A DNA stretch of 64,000 nt from Devosia sp. Root685 (GTDB taxonomy: Bacteria > Pseudomonadota > Alphaproteobacteria > Rhizobiales > Devosiaceae): NCBI RefSeq assembly GCF_001427875.1, contig NZ_LMHK01000005.1, forward strand, positions 124,001-188,000, written 5' to 3'. Within the stretch, counting starts at the first letter, position 1; every line of letters starts with the position of its first letter. The notes beneath the pieces are model-generated. The model did no database searches and was not told the DNA's origin. It saw only the letters and a list, made by a program, of their open reading frames with translations. A program made the translations under genes and the position numbers. Shown one piece after another: positions 33,641-41,738 of the stretch.

Positions 33641-36094
33641 CTAAAGCTTGGGCGATACGATCTCCTTCCACGTATCCAAAAACCGCTGCCGCCGCAGCGT
33701 ATCGAGCGCCACGAGCAGGCTCGGGCCCAGCGCAATGGCCTGGATCACCCCGCGCCCCCGCGCCGCGATCGCCTCGCTGGTCCACGCCCCCGCCGATCCC
33801 GGCACCACCGATCCCAGCGCCGTACCGCCCGCCGCAATCTTCTGCCCGGCCGGCGACAGCGCGAAATCGACAAAAGCCCGCGCCAGATCGACCTCTTTCG
33901 CTTCCCGCGGAATGAGCATCGAGCGCGTCAGCACCAGCACATAATCGTCCGGTACCACGATCTCGATATTGGCCCCCTCCGCTTGCCGGGCAAAGGCATA
34001 GGACCCCAAAACATTATACCCCAGCGCCAGCGACCCATCGGCCACGCCATTCAAAATTGCCGGGCTCGATCCGGAAAACTGCGCCCCAACCCGCCCAAAG
34101 GCCGTCGCCAGCCGCCAAAACGTCGAGGAAATCGTCTGGTCCTGCGCCGCGAGGAGATAACCGACGCCCGAAAGCGCAATGTCATAAGTCGCAATCTGCC
34201 CGCGGAATTTTTCGGTTTCCGTCTCCAGCAGTTCCGCCAGTTTCAGATGCGTGCGCGGCACATCGTCGAGCGCGATCCGGTCGGGATTGTAGATGATTAC
34301 TGCCGGTTCGAAGGTGAACCCAAATACCTCATTGCGCCAATGCGCCCAGTCGGGCAGCGCATCGAGATAGGGGCTGTCATAGGCCAACGCGTGCCCATCA
34401 TTGGCGAGCTTGAGCTGCAGGTCCGACGCCGAAGAAATGAGCAGGTCCGGCGCCACCGGCAGCGTGCCATCGAGAAACTGCCGATAGAGCGGCAGCGAAT
34501 CCATTTCCTCATAAATGACGCTCACCTCCGGCCGCTCCGCCTGAAAGCCGGCGACAAAGGCCCCGAACACCTGCGTGTCCGTCACCCCCACAATGGTGAG
34601 AGTAACCCCGCTCGACCCATCCGGCGCCGGATAAGGCGTCGATTGCGCCTTTGCCTCCCCCGGCACCAGCAACAGCGCCGCAAGCGCCACACCCGCAATC
34701 GCCACCAGCCCCGTCCGCCGCGGCCCCCGCGCCAGCGGCAGCGCCACCTCTACCCTCAGCCCGCCGCCGTCCCGGTCGGCAAATCGCAACCGCCCGCCAT
34801 GCCCTTCCACCACCCGCGCCACGATCGAAAGCCCCAGACCCGAACCCACCGTGCCGGCGCTCGCCTTGCCACGCCTGAAGCGTTCAAGCACGCTTGATTT
34901 CTCCGCGTCATCCATCCCCGGCCCGCGATCCGCGACCGTGATAACAAGCGCGTCCGCCGCAATTTCCGCCCCGATCTCCACCGGCCCATTCGAATAGACC
35001 AACCCATTGTCGATGAGATTGCGCATCATCTCGCGCAGCGCCACCCGATCCCCGCGCACCTGCACCGCCCGCGCGGCTTCGGACGCCTCCAGCGAAACCC
35101 GCTCCAACTGCTCGCCATCGAGCCGCTGGCACACGTCCTCGATGATCCCCCATAAAACAACCATCTCGCTGTCCTGCGCTTCCAGCCGATGCGAAATCGT
35201 CGCGTCCATCAACAGCTGGCTGACCAACTGGCTCGCCTGCACTGCCCCTGTGTGAATACGCCCAACCCGGCCGCGCATGGCTTCCAGATCCGTTTCATCC
35301 ATCGCCACTTCCGCCTGCGCCCGGAGCGAAGCGAGCGGCGTCCGCACCTCGTGCGCGGCCTCCGCCACCAGCCCGCTCACCCGCTCCATGGCCTTCTGCA
35401 ACCGCCCCATAAATCCATTGAGCGCCGCCACCAGCTGCCCCACTTCCACGGGCACGGGCACGCTCACTGGCGACAGATCATCCGGCGGCCGCGCCGCAAG
35501 GTCGTGCTCAAGCTCGGTCAGCGGCGCAAACATGCGCGAAATCCCGAACCACACGAGCCCCACCGCAAGCAGCGTCAGCGCAATCACCGGCACGATGGCA
35601 TTGGACAAAATTTCAGTGCTCAGCGCCTCGCGCTGGTTCTGCGTCTCGGCAACATGAATGGTCACCCATCCCGTATCGCTCGCCGTCGAAATCAGCCGCC
35701 CGATCGAGGCCACCCGCACCAGTTCGCCGCGATACTGAATATCGGCAAAGCGCGGCTCGGCCGAATTGGTCTCGTCCATTGCTGCGGCGAGGTCCTCATA
35801 GCCCGTCACCGTCCGCGCATCCGGCCCCTCGACAGCATAGAAAACGCGATCCGCCCCCGAAAACATCGCAAAGGCGGCAAAGGGCAATTCGACGATGACG
35901 GTCTCATCCTCAACCTGCACCGCCCCGCCAATGGTCAGCGCGGACGCTGCCAGCAACCGGTCAAACGCCCGATCCGCCGCCCGCTCGGCATAGTCGCGAA
36001 TGAAGACGATCAGCACCACCGCCGCGGCCAGCAGCAGCACGGTCGCCAGCGCGAGGATGCGCCGCCGGATGGAAAAGGATTTTTTAGTGGGCAC
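33641..36094 (-). CDS. Sensor histidine kinase fused to a C-terminal periplasmic solute-binding domain
   Basis: 817 residues, far longer than a TctE-type kinase. Order: membrane helix (about 13-33), periplasmic sensor region (34-165), second helix (166-186), HAMP-like linker, HisKA with His248 (LVAEAAHEVRTPLASLR), HATPase_c (NLIDN 359-363, VADRGPGM, GSGLGLSIV). The kinase ends near residue 455. Residues 457-484 then look like a signal peptide: RGPRR, a hydrophobic core, and AKA-QS. The rest (about 495-817) is an ABC-type solute-binding protein of the iron/2-aminoethylphosphonate class (FVAGFQAERPEVSVIYEEMDS, LNGVADGSLALGYNVLGSYA, SPAGQKI). An in-frame GTG at 34747 could start the binding protein alone. 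A palindromic repeat separates it from its regulator gene. Confidence 0.85.
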   Translation of the reverse strand: MPTKKSFSIRRRILALATVLLLAAAVVLIVFIRDYAERAADRAFDRLLAASALTIGGAVQVEDETVIVELPFAAFAMFSGADRVFYAVEGPDARTVTGYEDLAAAMDETNSAEPRFADIQYRGELVRVASIGRLISTASDTGWVTIHVAETQNQREALSTEILSNAIVPVIALTLLAVGLVWFGISRMFAPLTELEHDLAARPPDDLSPVSVPVPVEVGQLVAALNGFMGRLQKAMERVSGLVAEAAHEVRTPLASLRAQAEVAMDETDLEAMRGRVGRIHTGAVQASQLVSQLLMDATISHRLEAQDSEMVVLWGIIEDVCQRLDGEQLERVSLEASEAARAVQVRGDRVALREMMRNLIDNGLVYSNGPVEIGAEIAADALVITVADRGPGMDDAEKSSVLERFRRGKASAGTVGSGLGLSIVARVVEGHGGRLRFADRDGGGLRVEVALPLARGPRRTGLVAIAGVALAALLLVPGEAKAQSTPYPAPDGSSGVTLTIVGVTDTQVFGAFVAGFQAERPEVSVIYEEMDSLPLYRQFLDGTLPVAPDLLISSASDLQLKLANDGHALAYDSPYLDALPDWAHWRNEVFGFTFEPAVIIYNPDRIALDDVPRTHLKLAELLETETEKFRGQIATYDIALSGVGYLLAAQDQTISSTFWRLATAFGRVGAQFSGSSPAILNGVADGSLALGYNVLGSYAFARQAEGANIEIVVPDDYVLVLTRSMLIPREAKEVDLARAFVDFALSPAGQKIAAGGTALGSVVPGSAGAWTSEAIAARGRGVIQAIALGPSLLVALDTLRRQRFLDTWKEIVSPKL

Positions 36095-36100
36095 GCCGGG

Positions 36101-36245
36101 TCACCCCCTCCCATCCTCCCCCATCAAGGGGGAGGTGTTGCATCGAGTGCCTGGCACTTTCTCGTCACAGCCACAGTCCCCAACCGAATTCGCCATAGCG
36201 AATTCAGTGACACCTCCCCCTTGACGGGGGAGGATGGGAGGGGTG
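36101..36245. repeat. Palindromic intergenic repeat, family B copy 2
   Basis: The full form: outer arms TCACCCCCTCCCATCC and GGATGGGAGGGGTGG, inner hairpins TCCCCCATCAAGGGGGAGG and CCTCCCCCTTGACGGGGGAGG, with CCGAATTCGCCATAGCGAAT between them. It lies inside the regulator-kinase operon. Confidence 0.9.
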
Positions 36246-36267
36246 GCGGCACGCGCGGTGCAAAGCT

Positions 36268-36939
36268 CTACCCATCCACCGCCCGCGCCACATATCCCAC
36301 CCCGCGCACGGTCCCGATCTCCACCCGCGCCGGCTCCAGCTTCTTTCTCAACCTTGAAATATGCAGCTCCAGCGCATTGATCGACACGGTCTCGTCGAAA
36401 TTGAACAGCTGGTTCATCAGCCGCTCCTTGGCCACCACCTTGCCGGCATGAGTAAGAAGAATCTCCAGCAGCCGGAATTCCCGCCGCCCCAGCTCCAGCG
36501 CCTTCCCGCCCACACTGGCATTGAGCCCAGCCAGATCGAGCGTCAAATCCCCCAGCGCCAAAACGCTGCTGGTCTTGCCACCCGTCCGCCGGATCAGCGC
36601 CCGCAACCGCGCTTCAAGCTCGCGCAGATCAAACGGCTTTACGAGATAATCGTCGGCCCCAAGATCAAGGAGGCTCACCTTGTCGTCGATTTCCGAACGC
36701 GCGGTGATGACAAGGATCGGGGCCGAAAATTTTTCCCGCCGCAGTTCGGCAATCAGCCCGATCCCATCGCGATTGGGCAGCATCAGGTCGAGCGCCACCG
36801 CGTCAAAGTCCTCGCCCTTGGCCGCGGGTACCACATCGGCCCCGTCACGCACCCAGTCGACCGAATGGCCGGCCGTGCGCAGGCGCTTTTCAATCGCCTC
36901 GCCCAGGTCCTCATTGTCTTCGACAAGCAAAATGCGCAT
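36268..36939 (-). CDS. OmpR-type response regulator (TctD-like)
   Basis: 223 residues. Receiver: MRILLVEDNEDLGEAIEKRL, phospho-acceptor Asp in AVALDLMLPNRDGIGLI, Thr in ILVITARSE, Lys in YLVKPFDL. The winged helix reads LGRREFRLLEILLTHAGKVVAKERLMNQLFNFDETVSINALELHISRLRKKLE. It is upstream of the kinase-binding-protein fusion and should be its partner, with a 173-base gap filled by repeat B. By analogy with TctD it may control uptake of the ligand sensed by the fusion protein. Confidence 0.93.
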   Translation of the reverse strand: MRILLVEDNEDLGEAIEKRLRTAGHSVDWVRDGADVVPAAKGEDFDAVALDLMLPNRDGIGLIAELRREKFSAPILVITARSEIDDKVSLLDLGADDYLVKPFDLRELEARLRALIRRTGGKTSSVLALGDLTLDLAGLNASVGGKALELGRREFRLLEILLTHAGKVVAKERLMNQLFNFDETVSINALELHISRLRKKLEPARVEIGTVRGVGYVARAVDG

Positions 36940-36997
36940 GCGCGGTCGCTCTCCCCGCGCGGGATAGTATCGGAGGCGTGCGGCGCGCGAAACCGGC

Positions 36998-37159
36998 TTA
37001 CATCACCTGCGCCAGAAACGCCCCGGCGACGCCCAGCACGCAAAGCGCGGCCAGCCCCGCCGCCAGCAGCATCTGCTGGGCCCGTTGCACATGCGCCCCG
37101 CGCCGCGCTGCGCGCCGCACCTGCTTTAGTCCCTGTGCTTCGAAATCGAGATTGGCCAT
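36998..37159 (-). CDS. Small single-pass membrane protein, 53 aa
   Basis: The ATG at 37159 follows GAGGGA at six bases. The protein begins MANLDFEAQGLKQVRRAARRGAHVQRAQQ, a basic N-terminus, then one membrane helix (MLLAAGLAALCVLGVAGAFLAQVM) at the very end. Positive residues before the helix predict an N-in topology. It lies 58 bases upstream of the response-regulator gene on the same strand and may belong to that operon. No family recognised. Confidence 0.6.
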   Translation of the reverse strand: MANLDFEAQGLKQVRRAARRGAHVQRAQQMLLAAGLAALCVLGVAGAFLAQVM

Positions 37160-37326
37160 GCTCGTCCCTCATGTGGCGCCGGCCCTTTGGGGCCAGGAGT
37201 CGACATTGGGCAGCCGCTTTGAAGAGAGCTGTTTCTCACCCGCCCCGGCACGATAACCTCGCTCGGCTTCATGGCGAACGGCCGTTTGAAAGAGCAGTTA
37301 ATTTGTCTTAAATCTTCACAATTGCC

Positions 37327-37342
37327 GTCTTGTATGGAAGAT
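37327..37342. promoter_or_regulatory. Operator-like 16-mer upstream of uxaC
   Basis: GTCTTGTATGGAAGAT, an imperfect palindrome with TCTT/AAGA arms, 37 bases before the uxaC start. The identical 16-mer lies at 42741-42756 upstream of the AEC carrier gene. The form recalls operators of FadR-type GntR regulators of sugar-acid genes. Confidence 0.5.
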
Positions 37343-37378
37343 GTTGAAAGCCTCTCTCGAACATGGCACAACCTCTCC

Positions 37379-38797
37379 ATGACCCAGCCAGCACACCTCC
37401 ACCCCGATCGTCTCTTCCCCGCGTCCGAGCCCGCGCAATCCATTGCTAGGGATCTCTACCCGGCGGTAAAAGACCTCCCCATCGTCAGCCCCCACGGCCA
37501 TACCGACCCGTCCTGGTTCGCAGAGAATGGTCGCTTCGCCAGCCCCACGGCGCTGTTCCTGACGCCCGATCACTATGTGCTGCGCATGCTCAAAAGCCGG
37601 GGCATCAGCTACGATGCGCTCGGCATTCCGCGCAAGGACGGCAAGCCGGTCGAACCCGACAACCGCAAGGCCTGGCGCCTCTTTGCCGACAATTATTATC
37701 TCTTTGCCGGCACGCCCTCGAAAACCTGGGTCGATCATTCGCTGCACGCCGTCTTCGGCATCACCGAGGAACTCTCGGGCAAAACCGCCGACGCCATTTT
37801 TGACGCCATCGACGCCAAACTCGGCACGCCCGAACTCCTGCCGCGCGCCATTCTCGAACGCTTCAACGTCGAAGTCATCGCCACCACCGAATTCGCGCTC
37901 GATCCCTTGACCCATCATCAGTCGATGGCAGGGCAGGGCCTCATCGGCCAGGTCCGCACCACCTATCGCCCTGATGACGTCACCGACCCCAGCCGCCCCG
38001 CCATCGTCGAAAACCTCAAAAAATTCGGCGAACTGACCGGCGAAGACATTTCCAAGTGGGATGGCCTGATCAACGCCCACCGCAAGCGCCGCGAATATTT
38101 TCGCCGTTTTGGCGCCGTCGCGACAGACCACGGCGTGCCCACCGCCAATACCGCTGATCTCCCGACGCACGAAAAGCAGGCCCTCCTCGACAAGATTCTC
38201 GCCGGCAAGCACGACGCCACTGACGCCGAACTCTTCCGCGCCCAGATGCTGACCGAAATGGCCCTGCTTTCGGTCGAAGACGGCATGGTCATGCAGATCC
38301 ACGCCGGCTCGCGCCGCAATACCGATCCCTTGCTCTTCGGCGAACGCGGCCCCGATCTTGGCGCCGATATTCCCGGCCCCACCGATTATGTCGGCGGCCT
38401 CCGCGCGCTTCTCTCGCGCTGCGGCAACGAGCCCAACCTGCGGCTCATCATGTTCGTCCTCGACGAAACCACCTATGCCCGCGAACTCGCCCCCATGGCC
38501 GGCTACTGGCCTTCGCTGATGATCGGCCCCCCCTGGTGGTTCCATGACAGCCCGCAGGGCATCCGCCGCTATCTCGATCAGGTCGTCGAATCCGCCGGCT
38601 TCTATAACCTTGCCGGCTTCAACGACGACACCCGCGCTCTCCTCTCCATCCCCGCCCGCCACGACGTCTGGCGCCGCGAAGTCTGCGGCTTCCTGGGCCG
38701 CTGGGTGGGTGAAAACCGGATTACAAAGTCATCGGCCGAAGAGATCGCCAAACACCTGAGCTACCAGGCGGCGAAAGACGCTTATCGGATCAAGTAA
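37379..38797 (+). CDS. uxaC: Glucuronate isomerase
   Basis: 472 residues from the ATG at 37379, close to the family norm; an in-frame ATG at 37334 would overlap the operator-like site. The family metal-site region near the N-terminus reads PIVSPHGHTDPSWFAENGRFASPTALFLTPDHYVLRMLKSRGI, a variant of the usual 'DYHCHL' form. Later motifs include VEVIATTEFALDPL, MVMQIHAGSRRNTD and FVLDETTYARELAPMAGYWPSLMIGPPWWFHDSPQGIRRYLDQVVESAGFYNLAGFNDDTRA. It interconverts glucuronate with fructuronate, or galacturonate with tagaturonate. No other hexuronate genes adjoin it. Confidence 0.93.
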   Translation: MTQPAHLHPDRLFPASEPAQSIARDLYPAVKDLPIVSPHGHTDPSWFAENGRFASPTALFLTPDHYVLRMLKSRGISYDALGIPRKDGKPVEPDNRKAWRLFADNYYLFAGTPSKTWVDHSLHAVFGITEELSGKTADAIFDAIDAKLGTPELLPRAILERFNVEVIATTEFALDPLTHHQSMAGQGLIGQVRTTYRPDDVTDPSRPAIVENLKKFGELTGEDISKWDGLINAHRKRREYFRRFGAVATDHGVPTANTADLPTHEKQALLDKILAGKHDATDAELFRAQMLTEMALLSVEDGMVMQIHAGSRRNTDPLLFGERGPDLGADIPGPTDYVGGLRALLSRCGNEPNLRLIMFVLDETTYARELAPMAGYWPSLMIGPPWWFHDSPQGIRRYLDQVVESAGFYNLAGFNDDTRALLSIPARHDVWRREVCGFLGRWVGENRITKSSAEEIAKHLSYQAAKDAYRIK

Positions 38798-38807
38798 GCC
38801 GCGGGGA

Positions 38808-38858
38808 TCACCCCCTCCCATCCTCCCCCTTGATGGGGGAGGATGGGAGGGGGTGGGG
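38808..38858. repeat. Palindromic intergenic repeat, family B, collapsed copy
   Basis: TCACCCCCTCCCATCCTCCC joined directly to a right arm ending GGGAGGATGGGAGGGGGTG; the internal part of the full element is missing, leaving one long hairpin. Confidence 0.85.
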
Positions 38859-38954
38859 CCCCACGCACCAAAACCCACCACACCTTCACCCCCCTCTCGC
38901 GCCAGCAGCGATTACCCCCTCGAATCCCACGCCGCCTTCTGCAAGCCGCCTTGC

Positions 38955-39004
38955 GCGCATTCGAACCGGAAAAGTGGTAGCCACTTTTCCTGAATACGCT
39001 CTAA
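38955..39004. repeat. Palindromic repeat, family G copy 1
   Basis: GGAAAAGTGG-TA-CCACTTTTCC (interrupted by G) forms a ten-base hairpin, flanked by GCGCATTCGAACC and TGAATACGCTC. A diverged copy lies at 50010. It ends eight bases before the next start codon. Confidence 0.7.
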
Positions 39005-39011
39005 TAGCGCC

Positions 39012-39863
39012 ATGATGAATCAGTCTCCTGCCGAAACCGCGCTCAGCCGCGCCATGATCCGCTGGTCCCTGACCAAATCCACGCCCGTGGCCGAAACCCC
39101 GCGCAGCTGGCTCTTTCGTGTCGAACAGAACGGCCGCAATTTCGCGGCGTTGAAAATCATCAAGCCCGAAGCTTCCAAAGAAGAGGGCAGGGGCATTCGC
39201 CTCCTCCAATGGTACGAAGGCGATGGCGCCGCCACGGTTTTCGATACCCATGGCGATACCGTCTTCATGGAATGGCTCGATGGCGGCACGCTGGGCGAAC
39301 CGGTCCGGGCGGGACGGGATGACGAAGGCACCATTGCCATCGCTACGGTCGTCGCCAGCCTCCACAAACCGCGCCCCGACGCGCCCGAAGGGCTCGAACC
39401 CCTGCGCGACCGTTTTCAGGCGCTCTTTGATACCGATGTCCGCGCCTGGCCCCGCACGGCCCGCGATCTTTATGCCCGCTCCGCCGGTATCGCGCTAAAA
39501 CTCTTCGACAAGCCCAGCGCCATCGTGCCGCTCCATGGCGATCTGCACCACGACAATATCATGAGTTCGGATCGCGGCTGGCTCGCCATCGACCCGAAAG
39601 GCGTCCTCGGCGATCCCGCCTACGAAACCGCCAATATCTTCATCAATCCCGAGCGCGCCACAGAGATCGCTTCCGATCCCAAGCGCATCGCCGCCCGCGC
39701 CGATATCCTCTCCCAGCGCCTTGGCTACAATCGCAAGCGCATTCTCGGCTGGGCTGCGGCCCATGCCGCGCTCTCGGCCTGCTGGGATCTTGAAGCCGGC
39801 AATGCCATAACCGGGCAACTGGCCTGCCTCCCCAATCTCCTCAGTGCCTATGACCTTGCCTGA
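39012..39863 (+). CDS. APH(6)-like aminoglycoside/hydroxyurea phosphotransferase family protein
   Basis: 283 residues. The C-terminal kinase region has VPLHGDLHHDNIM (catalytic loop, Asp) and GWLAIDPKGVLGDPAYETANIFINP (metal-binding Asp), matching streptomycin 6-kinase and hydroxyurea kinase proteins. The N-terminal ATP-binding lobe includes FAALKIIKPEASKEEGRGIRLLQWYEGDGAATVF. It would phosphorylate a small molecule with ATP; whether it gives drug resistance cannot be told from sequence, since chromosomal members often have unknown substrates. ATGATG gives two possible starts. The next gene starts 19 bases after its stop. Confidence 0.87.
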   Translation: MMNQSPAETALSRAMIRWSLTKSTPVAETPRSWLFRVEQNGRNFAALKIIKPEASKEEGRGIRLLQWYEGDGAATVFDTHGDTVFMEWLDGGTLGEPVRAGRDDEGTIAIATVVASLHKPRPDAPEGLEPLRDRFQALFDTDVRAWPRTARDLYARSAGIALKLFDKPSAIVPLHGDLHHDNIMSSDRGWLAIDPKGVLGDPAYETANIFINPERATEIASDPKRIAARADILSQRLGYNRKRILGWAAAHAALSACWDLEAGNAITGQLACLPNLLSAYDLA

Positions 39864-39882
39864 TCGCCCCGGAACTCTCTTT

Positions 39883-40386
39883 ATGCCCAAATTTTCCCGC
39901 CGCGCCGTCCTCGCCCTTGGCGCCGCTAGCCTCCTCTCCGCCTGCTCGGCGACGATCCCGCCGCTGCCCGCCGCTACCTCCAATAAGCCCGAAAGCCTGA
40001 CGCGCGACGAGATCATCTCCGCCATCAACGCCACCCGAAAAGCCAATGGCGCCCCGCCCTGGACCTATAATCCTCGCCTCGAAACCGCGGCCCTTTCGCA
40101 GGCCCGCCTCATGGCCCGCCAGGATACGCTCAGCCACGATCTCGGCGTGACCCTCCGCCAGCGCGTCACCGAAGCGGGCTATCTTGGCGCCGTCGGCGAA
40201 AACGTCGCCAAGGGCTATAAAACCCTGCCCGATGTCATCGGCGGCTGGCTCGAAAGCCAGGGCCACCGCAACACGCTGCTCTCGCCAAAGTTCACCGAAT
40301 TCGGCCTTGCCGTGGCGCGCACCACTTCGGGAAAACTCTACTGGGCCATGATCGCCGGCGGCAGTTTTGACGCCTGGCGTGTTTGA
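39883..40386 (+). CDS. CAP/SCP-domain lipoprotein
   Basis: 167 residues from the ATG at 39883, with GGAAC upstream. A signal peptide (MPKFSRRAVLALGAASLLSACS) ends in the lipobox LSAC. It has a twin-arginine-like SRR but no full Tat motif. The CAP domain (about 50-165) shows LTRDEIISAINATRKANGAPPWTYNPRLETAALSQARLMA, LSHDLG, and GENVAKGYKTLPDVIGGWLESQGHRNTLLSPKFTEFGLAVA. Bacterial CAP proteins are secreted or membrane-tethered, with mostly unknown roles. Probably cotranscribed with the kinase-like gene before it. Confidence 0.88.
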   Translation: MPKFSRRAVLALGAASLLSACSATIPPLPAATSNKPESLTRDEIISAINATRKANGAPPWTYNPRLETAALSQARLMARQDTLSHDLGVTLRQRVTEAGYLGAVGENVAKGYKTLPDVIGGWLESQGHRNTLLSPKFTEFGLAVARTTSGKLYWAMIAGGSFDAWRV

Positions 40387-40474
40387 AGCCGGGCGGAGCC
40401 GCGCGCGCAACGGTGGTTGACGTCCCCTCTTGGGGCAGAGACACTGCCCCATCCCAATTTGCTTCGGACTTGTT

Positions 40475-41644
40475 ATGCCTATCCTCAACCGCATTGCCGA
40501 ATTTCATGATGAAATCACCGCCTGGCGACGGGATTTGCATCAGCATCCGGAAGTGCTGTTCGACGTGCATCGCACCGCGGGGATCGTGGCAGAAAAGCTT
40601 CGGGCTTTCGGCGTTGACGAGATCGTGACCGGGCTCGGGCGCACCGGCGTTGTCGGCATCATCAATGGCAAGACCAATAACAGCGGCAAGACCGTGGGCC
40701 TCCGCGCCGATATGGACGCGCTGACAGTCACCGAAAAAACCGGCGCCGCCTATGCCTCGACCATTCCGGGCAAGATGCACGCCTGCGGCCATGACGGGCA
40801 CACGGCAATGCTCTTGGGCGCGGCAAAATATCTCGCCGAAACGCGCAATTTCGATGGGCGCGTGGCGCTGATCTTCCAGCCGGCCGAAGAGGGCGGCGGC
40901 GGCGGCAAGGTGATGATCGAGGATGGGCTGGTCGAAAAATTCGACATTGCCGAAGTCTATGGCATGCACAATTGGCCCGGCATGCCGGTCGGACATTTCG
41001 GCATTCGCCATGGCGGCATCATGGCGGCGACCGACCGGTTCTATATCACCATTACCGGGCAGGGCGGGCACGCGGCGCGGCCCCAACAGACCGTCGATCC
41101 GATCATCGTCGCCGCCCAGATGGTGACCGCATTGCAAACCATCGTGTCGCGCAACCTCGATCCGCTGGAATCAGCGGTTCTGAGCGTAACCATGATCGAG
41201 GCGGGCGAAGCCGACAATGTCATCTCCCAGACCGCGAAAATCACCGGCACGGTGCGCACCCTCGACGGCGCGGTGCAGGATTTCATCGAAGCCCGGCTCA
41301 ACGAGATCGTGCCGCAGTTTGCCCAGAGTTTTGGCGCCAGCGCCGAGATCCGCTATGCGCGCGGCTATCCGGTAACCGTCAATTCCCCCGCCGAAGCCGA
41401 TTTTGCAGCCGATGTCGCCAGCGAAATTGCCGGCGCCGAGCGGGTCGATCGCAATGTGCCCCCGTCCATGGGCGGCGAGGATTTTTCCTTCATGCTCAAC
41501 GAGCGTCCGGGGGCCTACATCTTCCTCGGCAACGGCAATACCTCGGAACTGCATACCGATACCTACGACTTCAACGACGACGCCATTCCGGTGGGCACCA
41601 GCTACTGGGTGCGGCTCGCAGAAACGGCGCTGAAGGCCGGCTGA
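40475..41644 (+). CDS. M20 family amidohydrolase (hippurate hydrolase/HipO type)
   Basis: 389 residues. Metal-site motifs of the M20D group: WRRDLHQHPEVLFDVHRTA, VGLRADMDALTVTEKTG, HACGHDGHTAMLLGAAKYLA (with the metal Cys/His) and FQPAEEGGGGGKVMIEDG, plus a dimerisation domain with GQGGHAARPQQTVDPI. Enzymes of this type cleave N-acyl amino acids such as hippurate, or N-acetyl-amino acids and indole-3-acetyl conjugates. The substrate is not defined here. The ATG at 40475 matches family N-termini; the ribosome-binding site is weak. Monocistronic. Confidence 0.92.
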   Translation: MPILNRIAEFHDEITAWRRDLHQHPEVLFDVHRTAGIVAEKLRAFGVDEIVTGLGRTGVVGIINGKTNNSGKTVGLRADMDALTVTEKTGAAYASTIPGKMHACGHDGHTAMLLGAAKYLAETRNFDGRVALIFQPAEEGGGGGKVMIEDGLVEKFDIAEVYGMHNWPGMPVGHFGIRHGGIMAATDRFYITITGQGGHAARPQQTVDPIIVAAQMVTALQTIVSRNLDPLESAVLSVTMIEAGEADNVISQTAKITGTVRTLDGAVQDFIEARLNEIVPQFAQSFGASAEIRYARGYPVTVNSPAEADFAADVASEIAGAERVDRNVPPSMGGEDFSFMLNERPGAYIFLGNGNTSELHTDTYDFNDDAIPVGTSYWVRLAETALKAG

Positions 41645-41672
41645 CCCTCCCGCTTTCTGCCGCCCCACCTCC

Positions 41673-41736
41673 AGTAACCCTCATGGTGAGGTGCCCCGGG
41701 CTTGACCCGGGGCCTCGAACCACGAGGGTGTGGCAC
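41673..41736. repeat. Palindromic intergenic repeat, family C, half copy with inner hairpin
   Basis: AGTAACCCTCATGGTGAGGT, then the hairpin CCCCGGG-CTTGA-CCCGGGG, then CCTCGAACCACGAGGGTG. It lies between convergent genes. Confidence 0.8.
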
Positions 41737-41738
41737 CC

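Noticed and set aside
39012-39863. Calling the APH(6)-like gene an antibiotic resistance determinant
   Set aside because: The kinase motifs support the family, but chromosomal members of unknown substrate are common and there is no mobile element, integron or resistance gene context here.
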